Assembly (NCBI RefSeq): GCF_003086295.3
Contig: NC_092044.1
Location: forward strand, 70,561,213 to 70,625,212
Direction of reading: 5' to 3'
From: Arachis hypogaea
Taxonomy: Eukaryota > Streptophyta > Magnoliopsida > Fabales > Fabaceae
DNA: 64,000 nt
The notes beneath the pieces are model-generated. The model did no database searches. It was not told where the DNA came from and saw only the letters and a program-made list of their open reading frames with translations. Of the stretch, positions 1-12,168 are shown one piece after another. How positions within the stretch are numbered: position 1 is the first letter of the stretch; the number at the start of each line of letters is the position of its first letter. The position numbers and the translations under genes were made by a program.

Positions 1-2
1 CC

Positions 3-92
3 TCTTCATATTACTTTGATCGGCCTGAAAGGAGGTTCATTGATCGCTGCGTGAAAGCGGAAATCCGGATGTTTTATTCTGGCATGGGTTGA
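3..92 (+). CDS. Possible 3' end of an unidentified host gene (last exon, partial)
   Basis: An open frame enters from the left edge at base 3 and reads 29 codons to a TGA at 90-92. It is rich in Arg, Phe and Asp and ends in MFYSGMG. I do not recognise the protein. The stretch 1-470 has more balanced base composition than the AT-rich DNA to its right, as expected for an exon plus 3' UTR. The open frame is short enough to be chance, so the call is weak. There is no sign of retroelement coding here. Confidence 0.3.
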   Translation, partial: SSYYFDRPERRFIDRCVKAEIRMFYSGMG

Positions 93-605
93 TGCAGTAT
101 TTCTAAATTGGCCACATTGACCTTGGAATGCAGCAACTGGTTAGGGCTGCAACGGAAGACAATGTTGAAGTCGGTTACGTGTGTGGCATGCCGTTGCTAT
201 GTAATAACAAAGACAAAGCAGCAAAGAAGGGGAGTTGAATTTTTTAAGTTATACGTACTTCTGGAACAGTCGAAAGGTGCAGAGAGCTCTTAAGGGAATT
301 GTTTGAGCAGTGGTGGGTGCAGGAGAAACCTTCAGATCCTGGATAACCTGTGGTTTGTTAGTCTATTAGTTGTCCTACCAGCAACGCTATGAGCGTTGTC
401 GAAGATGTGTTCAGTGTCTTGTGTGTACTGTCTGACTGATTACGAGGTGATGGTCTTCTTGAAAATGTTTACATTTTAATGAACATTATTATTTAGCAAT
501 TTTTTTTGTTTAAATGTATTGTTTATGCTTCTCTTATCTGACAGTACAGTATCTAACATTGTCTTTTGTTTTGTTATGAATGATTATTTCTCCTTAACAA
601 ATAAA
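93..605 (+). other. Candidate 3' UTR and polyadenylation region
   Basis: This follows the putative stop at 90-92. Base composition is mixed to about 470 and then turns strongly AT-rich. An AATAAA hexamer lies at 600-605, with further AATAAA-like sites near 698-715. A 61-codon ATG frame at 108-293 has no recognisable features and is probably chance. Confidence 0.25.
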
Positions 606-3600
606 TTATGTTTTTATTACGTTTCTACTTTTGTGTGTGGAAAAATCTCAGTTTAATATGGTATAGAAGGCTTATTCGATAATGATTTAACTTCTGTAAA
701 TAAATATAAATAAAATATTATATTTTAAAAAATAATTGAGATAATTAAATACATGTTTCTAAATATCTGTAACGTATAAGTTAAAAATGTTACAAGAAAA
801 ATTTGTTGACAACTAAAAAAATTGATGACTTATCAGTTTATTGTTCCTTTTATTTTTTTATTTTTTTCAAAAAACGCATGTTGATAACTTTTTGTTACTT
901 TTATTTTATGGCATCAACAGAAAAATAATTTACTTAAAGTTTTGTTGACAAAATTTTAAATGTAGGTGAATATGAAATTTTCATTTACTTAAAAAATATT
1001 TTATTCTAATATAATTATAACTTAAATAAATTAGTAGATAATTGATATGAATCATGCATTAATCTTTCGAAAACTACCATTAATTCTTATATTTAATTTA
1101 ATGAACTTAAAAAGAAATTTTTTTTTAGTTTAATTATATAAAAAATATTAAGAAAAAACATACTATGGTTTATGTTGCATTTTGAATACAACAACAACAA
1201 CAAAGCCATAAAAAGTTAATGTTAGAATTTTCATGTAATATACATATACTACCTTATAATTTTAAATTATACACTATTTAATTTATACTAATAGGAACAA
1301 ATCTAATTATAAATGCTAAAATTTAAAATTTGTTTGTTCAAACTATATCTAAGTTTCGAGGATACCATAGTACAATAAGTGCATAGCATGCATATGCACA
1401 ATTATGGTTTCATGTAGAATGTGTGCCTGTGGTGTTAGATTTGACATTAGCTTTTTCACGATGTGATGCGATTGATGGTTGAAAAGTGTTAATTTATGGT
1501 GTTTAATAATTTACATGTCATAAACGGATTTAGATTTTCTAAAATTTGAATTTTATTTTAGAAGAGTAAAGTGTGATTTTCTATCCTTAAATAGTTTCTC
1601 TTTTATATTTATTCTTGCTTCCACCTATAAAATCAATGATGAGAAATCACACTTTAATCTCTAAAGTGAAATTCAAACTTTAGAAGATCTAAATTCGTCA
1701 CAGTAATAATAGATAGAACTGGTAGTTTGGTAAGGTAATGGACAGTGATGGTTTAGGATAATTTTTAGATAAAAAATATTTTATTATTAACAATGAATGT
1801 AAATTAAATATTTTATTCTTTTGTAGACAAAAATACTTATGAATTGTTTAAAACACTTTGAATAGTCAGTAAATTTTTTTACATTAATCTCTTTACAATA
1901 AATTCATGTAAGTTATATATCTTATTATTAGCAACAAATCAATTTTAATAAACAATGTTTGTCTTACTGTAAAATAAGATTAAATTATTCATGGGTTAAA
2001 ATAAAATAGAATATAGCAAGGTCAAACATAATTTTCTATATGCTTTGTAGTAAATTTTAAAATACCAATGGAGGCATATGCCCCCACACTTATGCATGTA
2101 AATTCGTCCTTGGTAATGGGCATTTCAACATATGCCAATTGTGTTTGTTATTAAATTTCAATATCAAATTCGAACACTCTACAAAAGTTAAATTATTTGT
2201 AATCAATGTAGTTAAAAGCCGTGGAGAAATTTTGAGGGGGTGAGGAAATATTTTTAGCTGTCATTTTTTTCCGTGAACACAATTATAGCTATATTAAATA
2301 AATTTAGTTCTTGAAAAATAACTATATTGATCTAATAACAATTCTAATACGTGATCTATAGAATGTTTTTTAAACGAAAATTGTTTTAATGAGAATATAT
2401 GTTTTATGTATGTTTAATAATAATCTAGTATAATTTGTGTTTACTAAGTGGTCAGCCAAAGAAAAGAGAATAATACATTGCATCATTGCATGCATGGCTT
2501 TAGTCAAAAGCTACTGGTCATCTTTATTGGGAAAGTGTAAATATAATATGTGAAAATTATTTTTTGGTTTATAGAAGCAGCTTTTAAATATTTAATGCAT
2601 TAAGATTAAAGAAACGTATTCAGGTTTTTCGGATAAAATGTATTCGTTAGGACCCTGTAAGATTTTTTGTTAGTACTAGGCATAGTTTCTTATTCGTGTT
2701 TCTACGATTAATTATTATAATAATATATTTTAATTTGTCTTAATGGTATACGTTTTCCAATAGCCATCTAGTTTAATGCGCTAAACACCTCATTATATTT
2801 ATTTTGGACGTCGTTTGATTTTTCTAGGTTAATTAATATTTTGTTTATTGAAACTCGAATGTTTACATCAACCGGTTTGATCATGAGGGAAGAATAAACT
2901 AATACAATGCTTTTGTTAGTAAAATTAAGATTTAATTTAATTTTTTGCTCTTTCATTTGTAGTTTATTAAGATTACATTCTCTAAATACAAACACAATCT
3001 TAATGGGCAAATATAGTGGCCATAGTATTCATTACGTCAGAGTTTGATTGTAATCAGCAAAATTGTTGTAATTTAAAATAAGTAGGTTGCCCTGGTAATT
3101 ATTTATAACTTGGAACATATTATTCATGTTTATATTATATAACTGAATAAATATCTGAATGAGTAAAAATATATTTTATGCATTTTACCCAGAACCCTAA
3201 ACATTTCGCTTTTTGTTTTCAGTCTTAGCCGGACATAGTTATACGAATTTTTATTGCTTGTTAATTATTTTTCAGCCGTAACTTATTCAACTGATTGAAG
3301 TTCAATGTATTGGTATTACAATATTGAAAGATTATGACAAAAGAAACAAAAACAATCATTTCAAAGAATTCAATGGACAAAACTGTTTTCATAGAACTTG
3401 ATAATAAGCATTACGTATCTGCTAATATTAAATATAGTGAAATTTGATCATTTAATTTGACTATTAAACAACATAGCAATCATGTAATGAAATTTAAAAA
3501 GGGAAAAACATTTAATCAGCATAAAACTTTTTTGATTATATATAAAATTTTAAAATATATATATTTGAAATATACGAGTTAATTTGCTTAAATGAAGTGA

Positions 3601-3752
3601 AAAGTGAACCTAACCCAAAAACAGGTTGACAAATTAAATAGTATCAACTCATAGTCGATACGACAATGGATGCAAGGGACATGCATGACTAGCATCTCCA
3701 TCACTGTCATCGCGGTCCTACCCTCTTCCCTGGCAGTGATGGTCATAGATAC
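606..3752. other. AT-rich intergenic DNA without recognisable genes
   Basis: About 3.1 kb of very AT-rich sequence. Apart from the foldback element at 1521-1701, I see no coding region, LTR or RNA gene. An 80-codon minus-strand frame at 2768-3010 has no motif I recognise. The last 100 bases before the copia LTR (3650-3752) are more GC-rich and contain a short inverted repeat (ATCACTG at 3701 and CAGTGAT at 3734). Confidence 0.6.
1521..1701. mobile_element. MITE-like foldback element
   Basis: The left arm (about 1521-1582) and the reverse complement of the right arm (about 1641-1701) align over roughly 60 bases. Shared blocks include ATTTAGAT, TTTGAATTT and TAAAGTGTGATTT. They are separated by about 58 bases with no coding capacity. 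Long imperfect inverted repeats around a short core are typical of a non-autonomous DNA transposon (MITE). I could not fix the ends or a target duplication, so the superfamily is unassigned. Confidence 0.6.
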
Positions 3753-3979
3753 TGTTGAAGGTTGCACATGAGAATGGAGAAAGAGTGCAGGGGATAGAAA
3801 AACCAGAGAGAAGAAGGAGTGGAAATGTGAACTTGTATTAAATGATGAATCACACTTTTTACATAACTGACCTTCCTATATTTATACACAACTAACTAAC
3901 TACTGATTATCATAAATATCTAACTACTCTCATCAGTTTTCTCTAACTAACTATCAGCAGACTCACTTGTTAAGTAACA
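3753..3979 (-). repeat. 3' LTR of the copia element
   Basis: On the minus strand it starts TGTTACTTAACAAG beside a polypurine tract and ends CCTTCAACA. This gives a 227-bp unit with TGTT...AACA termini, a short LTR of the size seen in several Ty1/copia lineages. A TATA-like stretch (GTATAAATATAGG on the minus strand) lies near 3877-3890. The other LTR is not in the visible copia remnant, so the outer boundary rests on the terminal motif only. Confidence 0.65.
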
Positions 3980-3988
3980 CCCTCCTTT
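3980..3988 (-). other. Polypurine tract of the copia element
   Basis: The minus strand reads AAAGGAGGG immediately before the LTR start TGTTAC. This is the expected primer site for plus-strand DNA synthesis and it fixes the orientation of the element. Confidence 0.65.
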
Positions 3989-6900
3989 AAGCTTGGAGGG
4001 TTGACCACGAATATGTTCAACAGCCCAAACTTACCATGGATGTAATGGAAAGGACTTGGTGCTAGTGGCTTAGTCAAAATGTCTGCAACCTGCTCATGTG
4101 TAGGGATAGGTAGCAGATTAATCACCCTTTCTTGTAGTTTGTAGCGGACAATGTGGCAATCCGCTTCGATATGCTTTGTCTGTTCATAGAAGACTGGATT
4201 AGTGGCAATGTACACAGCAGACTTGCTATCACAGTAGATGTTCGCTGCCTTCTAAAGTGGTTCGCCAAGTCCCAAAGAACATAACTCATCCATTGGACCT
4301 CCCTAATTGCAAGTGCTAACGCCCTATATTCTGCCTCGGAGGAGGAAGCAGTGACTGTAAGTTGCTTTTTGCTCTTCCAACTAACAAGAGATGATCCAAG
4401 ATAAGAGTAATAAGCTGAGATCGACCTCCTAGAGTCAGGACACCCTGCCCGGTCCGAGTCTGAGAAGCCTGTGAGATTCAAGTCTGATTTGGCTGAGAAG
4501 AAAAGGCCAGTAGCTAGGGATCCTTTCACGTACCTCAATATTCGATGAGCAGCTCGCAAATGCTCTGTGGTAGGACAATTCAAAAATAGACTCAATTTTC
4601 CCATAGCAAAACTTATATCCGGCCTAGTGTTCGAAAGATAGAGCAACTTTTCAATGATTCTTCGGTATGGAGTAGAATCAGACAGTAGCTTCCCATCACT
4701 TTTACTTAGCTTTGCACCATAATCCATTGGTGTTGGGACAGGCTTGCATCCCTCAAAACCTGTTTCTTTAAGCAAATCCAACACATATTTTTGTTGATAC
4801 AAATCAATTCCTCTTTGTGATCTAGCCACTTCTAAGCTAAGAAAATATTTGAGGTCCCCAATATCTTTGATCCAAAATCTATCATCAAGTATCTTCTTCA
4901 CATTCTCAATCTCATTGAGATCATCACCTGCCAAAATCAAATCATCAACGTAAATTAAGACTGTTGTGAATCCTTTTGGAGTTGATTTTGTGAACAAACT
5001 ATAATCTGGTTTGCATTGCTTGAAACCCAGCTCCACAAGAACAGATTTGAGTTTTGAATTCCACTGCCTACTAGCTTGTTTCAATCCATATAGTGACTTC
5101 TCAAGTTTGCACTCTTGTCCTAGCTTTGCATGAAGTCCTTCTGGCACCTTCATGTATGCTTCTTCATCCAAGTCACCATGCAAAAACGCAGTATTAACAT
5201 CAATTTATTTCAAGTGCCAGCCTTTCACAGCAGTATGAGCCAAAACCACTCGCAATGTTCCCAATTTAACAACTGGACTAAAGGTATCCTTGTAATCAAC
5301 TCCAGGAAGCTGTGTGAATCCCTTTGCAATGAGGAAAGCTTTGTGACGTTCTACACTATCATTCGAATGATACTTGACCTTGAATACCTACTTATATCCT
5401 ATTGCCTTCATGCCAGGTGGGAGTGAGGTCAACTTCCAGGTTTTATTTTCATCCAGAGCAGTTAGTTCAACTTTAATAGTTTCTTACCAGCGAGTTTAAG
5501 ATATCGCATCTTCATAGTGCTTAGGCTCGATGTTTTGAATAGCTAATGAGTATGCAAAATGCATGGGAGAAATAGAATGATAGGATAAAAAGTCTGAGAT
5601 AGGATATCTTTAAAGATTTTGCATGGTTTTTGAATTTTCATTGATGGCTGTCATACATTTGTAATCTTTAAAGTAAGCTAGTGGTTTTGAAATTCTTGTG
5701 GATCTTCTCAGCATAACATGAGTAGGTAGACTAGGTGAATCATGCACCTGTGTATCTAATTTAGGACTAGTGTCTACATTTGTATATGATGTATGGTCAG
5801 GATTATCAAAAGCTTCCAAATGATGCATGGGACTATCATGGGGCATTGAAGGTGAGATTCTATCTTTGTTTAGACTATCTAAATGAATACTAGAATGCAT
5901 AGGAGATGAATGTTGAATATGATTCTGATTCATGTGATCATGATTGAGTGCATGTGCATTATTATTTGGATTTGTGATATGCAATTGGTCAGCTAAAAAT
6001 TTTTTATTTGTAAAATTAGTGTTAGTATTTTCAGATTGAGTGCTAGCATCTTTATATTGAGCCTCAATCCCAGACTATGGAAATAAATCTTCATAAACTT
6101 GAACATCTCTAGAAGTGAAGAATTCTTTAGTTTGTAAGTCAAATAGCAGATAGCCCTTAACACCCTCCCTGAATCCAAGATGCAGACATTTTCTTGCTCT
6201 TGGATCCAGTTTGGTTCTGTTATGCGTAATAGTATTAGCATAAGCAAGGCAACTAAACACCCGAAGATAAAGTAGATTTGGTGGAGCATTGTATAAAACC
6301 TGATGGCATGTTCGGTTGGTCAAGAATGGTGAGGGCAACCTGTTAATCAAATAAATCGCATGTTCAACACCATAGCACCAAAAGATTTTGGGCAGGTGAG
6401 AATGAATCATAATGGTGCGAGCCACGGTTAGAATGTGTTAATGCTTTCACTCAACGGTTCCGTTCTGCTGTAGTGTCTCAACACAAGATCGTTGGTGCAA
6501 AATTCCAAAATTGTTATAAAATGAAGGCATTGAAAATTCAGTACCATTATTAGACCTGATTATTTTCACCATTGTATTGAACTGAGTTTTGAAAAAATTA
6601 ATAAATTTCTTCACCAATTGAGCTGTTTCAGCCTTGGTTTTCATAAGAAAAATCCATGTAAATCTAGATTTATCATCCACAACTGACAAAAAATATTTGT
6701 GATCAGAAAATGAAAGAATGGAGACCGGGCCCCAAATATCCAAATGAATCAACTCAAGTACATTTTCAGCGACAGAAACACTATGTGAAAATACTAACCG
6801 TTTTTACTTGCCAAGATGTGGAAATTACATGGCTCCTTGCTTATTGAACAATCTACAATTCAAACTATTGTTTTAGTATTGCTAACCTATTATTAGATGG

Positions 6901-7477
6901 ATGTCCTATTTTATCATACCGCAAATTTTTCTTAGATGTATGATGAATGAGTGCAGTAATGTGTGATGCATGTGTTGGTCCTTGAACCTCGTGGTGCAAA
7001 ATGTATATGCCATCAATATTTCTAACTGCATCAATCATCTTCAAATTGTGCTGATCCTGTATCTCACACATTTCATCAGTAAAACTCATTTTGCAATGCA
7101 ATGATGATTTCAGTTTTGAGACTAAGATTAGTTTAAAATTGAATGAAGGGATGTATAATGCATTTGTGAGAAATAATGTGCCAGAAAACAAAATCGTCCC
7201 CATGATGCAGCTGGTAGTGTGGGCACCATTTGAATAATCTAACAATTATTGGTTCAATTTTTAGAAAATCTTTGAAATCTTTGATGTTATATGAGACATG
7301 GTCTGTGGCACCAGTGTCTATTACCCTGGATTTATGCTTTTGAATGCATACATCTAGAGCCTATATGTGAGAATTAAAATGCAAAAGATGAACCATTCTA
7401 CCTTGATGAGGTGATGGTTGAGGTTGTGTTGCAATCTGGCTGACACTATGGATATGCTTGACCTCTTACTTGATAAG
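3989..7477 (-). pseudogene. pol: Ty1/copia polyprotein, protease to RNase H, degenerate
   Basis: In minus-strand order: protease motif DTGATDH near 7280-7300; GAG-pre-integrase and integrase (HLDIWGPVS at about 6730, the DDKSRFTWIF segment, RSNNGTEF at about 6550, LQQNGTVE); reverse transcriptase with YVDDLILAGDD near 4930; RNase H with SSSEAEYRAL and the C-terminal TKHIEADCH at about 4150. The integrase-protease-RT order and YVDD box identify Ty1/copia. The frame is broken into at least six pieces by stops and frameshifts, so it is inactive. The N-terminal (gag) part is missing here because element A inserted at 7482. The lineage within copia is not certain. Confidence 0.9.
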
Positions 7478-7482
7478 TAGAG
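7478..7482 (+). repeat. Target-site duplication of element A, left copy (TAGAG)
   Basis: TAGAG directly precedes the 5' LTR and is repeated at 27477-27481 directly after the 3' LTR. Confidence 0.9.
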
Positions 7483-9040
7483 TGATGAGCGGATAATTTA
7501 TACGCTTTTTGATATTGTTTTTAGGTAGCTTTTAATAGGTTTTACTTACTTTTTAGTATATCATAATTATTTTTTATGCAAAAATCACATTTCTGGACTT
7601 TACTATGAGTTTGTGTGTTTTTTTGTGATTTCAGGTATTTTCTGGCTGAAATTGAGGGACCAGAGCAAAAATCTGATCCAGAGGTTGAAAAAAAGGACTG
7701 CTGATGCTGTTGGATTCTGACCTCCCTGCACTCGAAGTGGCTTTTCTGGAGTTACAGAAGACCAATTGGCGCTCTCTCAATTGCGTTGGAAAGTAGACAT
7801 TCTGGGCTTTCCAGCAATGTATAATAGTCCATACTTTGCCCGAGATTTGATGGCCCAAACAGGCGTCCAAACGCCACCCAGAGACCCTTTTCTGGAGTAA
7901 AACGCCAGAATTGGCACCCAAACTGGCGTTTAACTCCAAGAATAGCACAAGCACGTGAAAGCTAAGAAGTTCAGCCCAAACACTCACCAAGTGGGCCCCG
8001 GAAGTGGATTTCTGCACTCTCTGCATCTAGTTACTCATTCTCTGTAAACCTAGGTTACTAATCTAGTATAAAAACTACTTTTAGAGATTCATTTTGTAAC
8101 TTATGACATTTTTACATTCCTTATTGTAACTTTGACGGCATGAGTCTCTAAACCCCCTGGTTGGGGTGAGGAGCTCTACTGTGTCTCGATGAATTAATGC
8201 AATTACTACTGTTTTCTATTCAATCGCGCTTGCTTCTGTACTAAGATATTCATTCGTACTTCAATGTGATGAATGTGATGATTCGTGACACTCATCACCA
8301 TTCTCAACTTATGAACGCGTGCCTGACAACCACTTCCGTTCTACCTGCAATAGCTTGAGTGTGTATCTCTTGGGCTCCTGATTCACGAGTTTGATTGTCT
8401 TTTCTGACAACAGAGCATTTAATTCTGTGAGATCAGAACCTTCGTGGTAGAGGCTAGAATTAATTGGCAGCATTCCTGAGATCCGGAAAGTCTAAACCTT
8501 GTTTGTGGTATTCCGAGTAGGATCTGGGAAGGGATGACTGTGATGAGTTTCAAACTCACAATTGTTGGGCGCAGTGACAGTGTGCAAAAGGATCAATGGA
8601 TCTTATTCCAACACAAGTGAGGACCAACAGATGATTAGCCATGTACATGGACCATTTTCACTGGGAGGACGGATGGTAGCCATTGACAATGGTGATCCAC
8701 CAACATACAGCTTGCCATGGAAGGAGCCTTGCGTGTTTGAAGAAGAAGGCAGTAGGAAAGCAGAGATTTAGAGGGCAAAGCATCTCCGAAACCTCAACCT
8801 GTTCTTCATTACTACATAACAAGTATTGTTTATTCCATGCTCTTTTATTTTTTTACAAATAAAACTAAGAATTACTATTGATATCCTGACTAAGAATAAT
8901 AAGATAACCATAGCTTGCTTCAAGCCGGCAATCTCCGTGGGATCGACCCTTACTCACGTAAGGTATTACTTGGACGACCCAGTGCACTTGCTGGTTAGTT
9001 GTGCGGAGTTGCAAAGTGTGATTGCAAATTTTGTGCACCA
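7483..9040 (+). repeat. 5' LTR of element A
   Basis: It starts TGATGAGCGG and ends GTGCACCA, 1558 bp. Imperfect GGCGTTTAACGCC-type palindromes lie around 7857-7950, a TATA-like TATAAAAA at 8067-8074, and a conserved structured stretch at 8931-9000 near the end. The primer binding site follows within seven bases. Confidence 0.9.
8067..8074 (+). promoter_or_regulatory. Candidate TATA box in the 5' LTR of A
   Basis: TATAAAAA follows CTAGTCTAG-like sequence at a position matched by TATAAATA in the LTRs of G and E. It is the likely U3 promoter for genomic RNA. Confidence 0.5.
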
Positions 9041-9046
9041 AGTTTT

Positions 9047-9064
9047 TGGCGCCGTTGCCGGGGA
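9047..9064 (+). other. Primer binding site of element A (tRNA-Asp)
   Basis: TGGCGCCGTTGCCGGGGA is complementary to the 3' end of plant tRNA-Asp (TCCCCGGCAACGGCGCCA). It starts six bases after the LTR. Confidence 0.85.
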
Positions 9065-10084
9065 TTGTTCGATTTTGGACAACTGACGGTTCATCTTGTT
9101 GCTTAGATTTGGAAGAATTTATCTTTTTGGTTTAGAGTCACTAACTTTGAGTTCTTTATTTTCTTTTCAAAAGAAAAAAAAATTTGTTTCTTGTTTGAGT
9201 CTTGTGTCAATTGCATGTTTTAATTTTTCTTAAAATTTTTTTGAAAATATATACATTGTGTTCTTTCTTGATCTTCAAGTTGTTCTTGTTAATTTTTCTT
9301 GTTTGATTTTTAGTTTTTCTTGTTTTGTGTCTTTCCTTGTTTTTCTTGTGCATTTTCGAATTATTAGTGTCCAAAGCATAAAATTTTTTTAAGTTTGGTG
9401 TTCTTTGTGTTTCTATTTTCCTAAAAATTTTCAAAAATTATTCATTTTGATCTTCAAAGTGTTCTTGGTGTTCATCTTGACATTCAAAGTTTTCTTGTTT
9501 GTTTTCTTTGTTTTGATCTAAAAATTCTATGTTTTGTGTTATTTTATTGTTTTTCTCTTTCCTCATTAAATTCAAAAATATATTTTCTCTTTATTTTAAT
9601 TGAATTTTCCAATTTTCCTTTTTTTAAAAAAAAATTCAGATTTTTATTTTAAAATTTTTATTTTTTCTTATCTTAGTTTTAAATTTCAAAATTCAAATCT
9701 TTTTCCAGAATCATATCTTTTTCAAAATCTTATCTTATCTTTTCTAATCTCAAATTTTAAAATCATATCTTTTTCAAATCTTTTCTTTTATGTATTTTCT
9801 TACAAGTATCTTTAATTTTAAGACATATCTTTTTCAAAACTTCCTAACCACTTTCTCTTTCTTCATTTTTCGAAAATCATATCCAAAATTTTTCAAATCT
9901 TTTTAATTAATTAATTAGTTTAGTTTTCTAATTTCTTTTATTTCTTTTTTCTTTCTTAATTTTCGAAACTTATATTCAATTTTTCATTTATTTTATTTTA
10001 TTTTTTCCTTTTTATTTCGGTTTTCAAAAAAAAAAAAGAGAAAAATTGTTCATTTGCAATTCACATCATCTCCCTTTTTTTATC
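9065..10084 (+). other. Untranslated leader of element A
   Basis: About 1 kb of T-rich sequence between primer site and gag start, with many TCTTTTTCAAA-type runs. One copy of the 11-mer AAGTTTGGTGT lies at 9391-9401. No plausible coding frame. Confidence 0.7.
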
Positions 10085-10699
10085 ATGGACCTAAGTGGAA
10101 ATGAACAGTTCAGAAGGACTCTGGGGTCATATGCTAACCCCATTACTACTTTATATGCAAGTAGTATATATATACCCTCCATCAGAGCCAGTAATTTTGA
10201 GTTAAATCCTCAGCTCATTATCATGGTACAGTAAAATTGCCAGTATTTCGGTCTTCCACAGGAAGAACCTACTGAGTTTCTGGCATAGTTCTTACAAATT
10301 GCTGACACAGTACGTGATAAGGAAGTGGATCAAGATGTCTACAGATTATTGCTGTTTCCATTTGCTGTAAAAGACCAAGCTAAGAGATGGTTAAACAACC
10401 AACCCAAGGCTAGCATAAGAACATGAAAACAGTTGTCAGACAAATTTCTGAATCAATATTTCCCTCCAAAAAGGATGACACAGCTAAGGCTAGACATCCA
10501 AGGCTTTAAACAAGAGGATAATGAATCTCTTTATGATGCCTGGGAGAGGTACAGAGAGATGCTAAGAAAATGCCCCTCTGAAATGTTTTCAGAGTGGGTG
10601 CAGTTAGACATCTTCTAGTACGGGCTTACAGCAAAGGCCTAGATATCTCTAGACCACTCAGCTGGAGGATCTATACACATGAGAAAGACAATTGAGGAG
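10085..10699 (+). pseudogene. gag: Gag of element A, N-terminal part, broken
   Basis: Starts at ATG 10085 (MDLSGNEQFRRTLGSY). The retrotransposon gag core is recognisable: LLLFPFAVKDQAKRWL, then the FPPKRMTQLRLDIQGFKQ and ESLYDAWERYREMLRKCP segments at about 10430-10590, then LDHSAGGSIH. Several in-frame stops are visible, for example after IIMVQ at 10232-10234. Reading is cut at 10699 by element C and resumes at 19944. Gag would form the virus-like particle in the cytoplasm; this copy cannot. Confidence 0.85.
10695..10699 (+). repeat. Target-site duplication of element C, left copy (AGGAG)
   Basis: AGGAG is repeated at 19939-19943 after the right LTR. The equivalent gag position in B (about 36390) has no insertion. 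Confidence 0.88.
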
Positions 10700-12130
10700 T
10701 GACGTTAGTATTTTTGCTAGTAAAGAATTTTATAAAAATATAAGCGCGTTGTAAGTATAGCTTCTAAACCAACAGAAAATCCTTTCATACAAATGTTTGG
10801 TTGTCACAAGTAACAAACCCAATAAAATTTATAAACCGAAGTATTCAAACCTCGGGTCGTCTTCTCAAGGATTTGTAGGGAAGTGTGATTTATTATTGGT
10901 TATGGAAAATAGTATTTTGGGTTTTGAAAAAGGGTTTTGAGCAAGAGAAATGGGTTGCAAAAATTAATAAATTAATAACAAAGAAAAAAAATTCTTGGCA
11001 AGGTATGAAAACTGGAAGTCCTATCCTAGTTATCCTTATCAATAGTGATGAGAATTATATTTTTGCTCCCACTAAGTCAACCTCTAACTATGAAGGTCAG
11101 TTAAGTAGACAAATTAATTTAACACCTAAAGTCATAGTCAACTCCTTCAGGAAAGACTAGAGTTATAAGAATCTAAATTAATCAGCAAAGATAATAATTA
11201 TGACTCACGATAAGTTTGATAACTCAAGAGTCACCAATTAATCAACCAAAGCCAATAGTAAATAATCTAAATTAAAAATAGGGAAAAGTAATCGTGAGTC
11301 TGAAATAACTCAAATATTAAATAAATATATCAATTCTAACATGGATAAGTTTCATAAATTAGATTGAAAAGAGAAATAAAAGGAACATTGAACCTGTGAT
11401 GAAGAAGAAAAATTGGAAGTTGAAATAATAAGAAATCCTAATCCTTTAAGAGGAATCCTAATCCTAATCCTAAGAGAGAGGAGAGAGCCTCTCTCTCTAA
11501 AAACTACATCTAAATTATGAAAAGTGAATTATGAGTTGTCTCTCTTCATTTCTCCACTTTGCAGCGTTTAATCTGTATTTTCTGGGTTTGAAACTGGGCC
11601 GGAAATAGCCCAGGATTCGCTGTAAACGAATTCTGCCACGCTGATTTTCGCAAATGCAACGCATCTGCGTGGAGCACGCGTTCACGTCACCTAACTGTAC
11701 GGCCACTATAGCGAATTATATATCAAATCGAAGCCCCGGACGTTAGCTTTCCAACGCAAGTGGAACTGCATCATTTGGATCTCTATAGCTCAAGTTATGA
11801 TCGTTTTAGTGCGAGAGGATCAGGCTGACAGCTTTGCAGTTCCTTCAACTTCTTGTATTCCTTCCACTTTTGCATGCTTCATTTCCATCCTCTAAGCCAT
11901 TCCTGCCCTGTAATCCCTGAAATTACTTAACACACATATCAAGACATCTAATGGTAATAAGAGAGGATTAAATAAAAGAAAATAAAAGCCCAAAGAAGCA
12001 TGTTTTCAATCATAGCACAAAATCCGGAAGGAAAACGTAAATTCATGCAATTAGTATGAATAAGTGTATGAATGATTGATAAAATTCACTCAATTAAGCA
12101 CAAGATAAACAATAAAATAGTGGTTTATCA
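10700..12130 (-). repeat. 3' LTR of element C
   Basis: On the plus strand TGACGTTAG...GGTTTATCA, 1431 bp. It is unrelated in sequence to the TGATGAGCGG LTRs. It contains GACGCG/CGCGT-type half-sites near 11640-11690 and CTCGGGTCGTCTTCTCAAGG near 10852. Confidence 0.88.
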
Positions 12131-12168
12131 ACCTCCCCACACTTAAACATTAGCATGTCCTCATGCTA
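12131..12168 (-). other. 3' stem-loop and polypurine tract, element C
   Basis: The minus strand reads TAGCATGAGGACATGCTA (12151-12168), perfect 7-bp arms around AGGA. Then comes ATGTTTAAGTGTGGGGAGGT ending at the LTR. AAGTGTGGGGAGG is a classical polypurine tract. Confidence 0.8.

Noticed and set aside
108..293. 61-codon ORF near the left edge
   Set aside because: No recognisable features and it lies in the likely 3' UTR; a chance frame.
3970..4215. Separate small gene at the left end of the copia element
   Set aside because: The translation is the RNase H C-terminus (TKHIEADCH) in a shifted frame, so part of the broken copia pol.
9600..9815. Phe-rich 71-codon frame in the leader of A
   Set aside because: Comes from T-rich sequence in an untranslated leader; not conserved in B or G.
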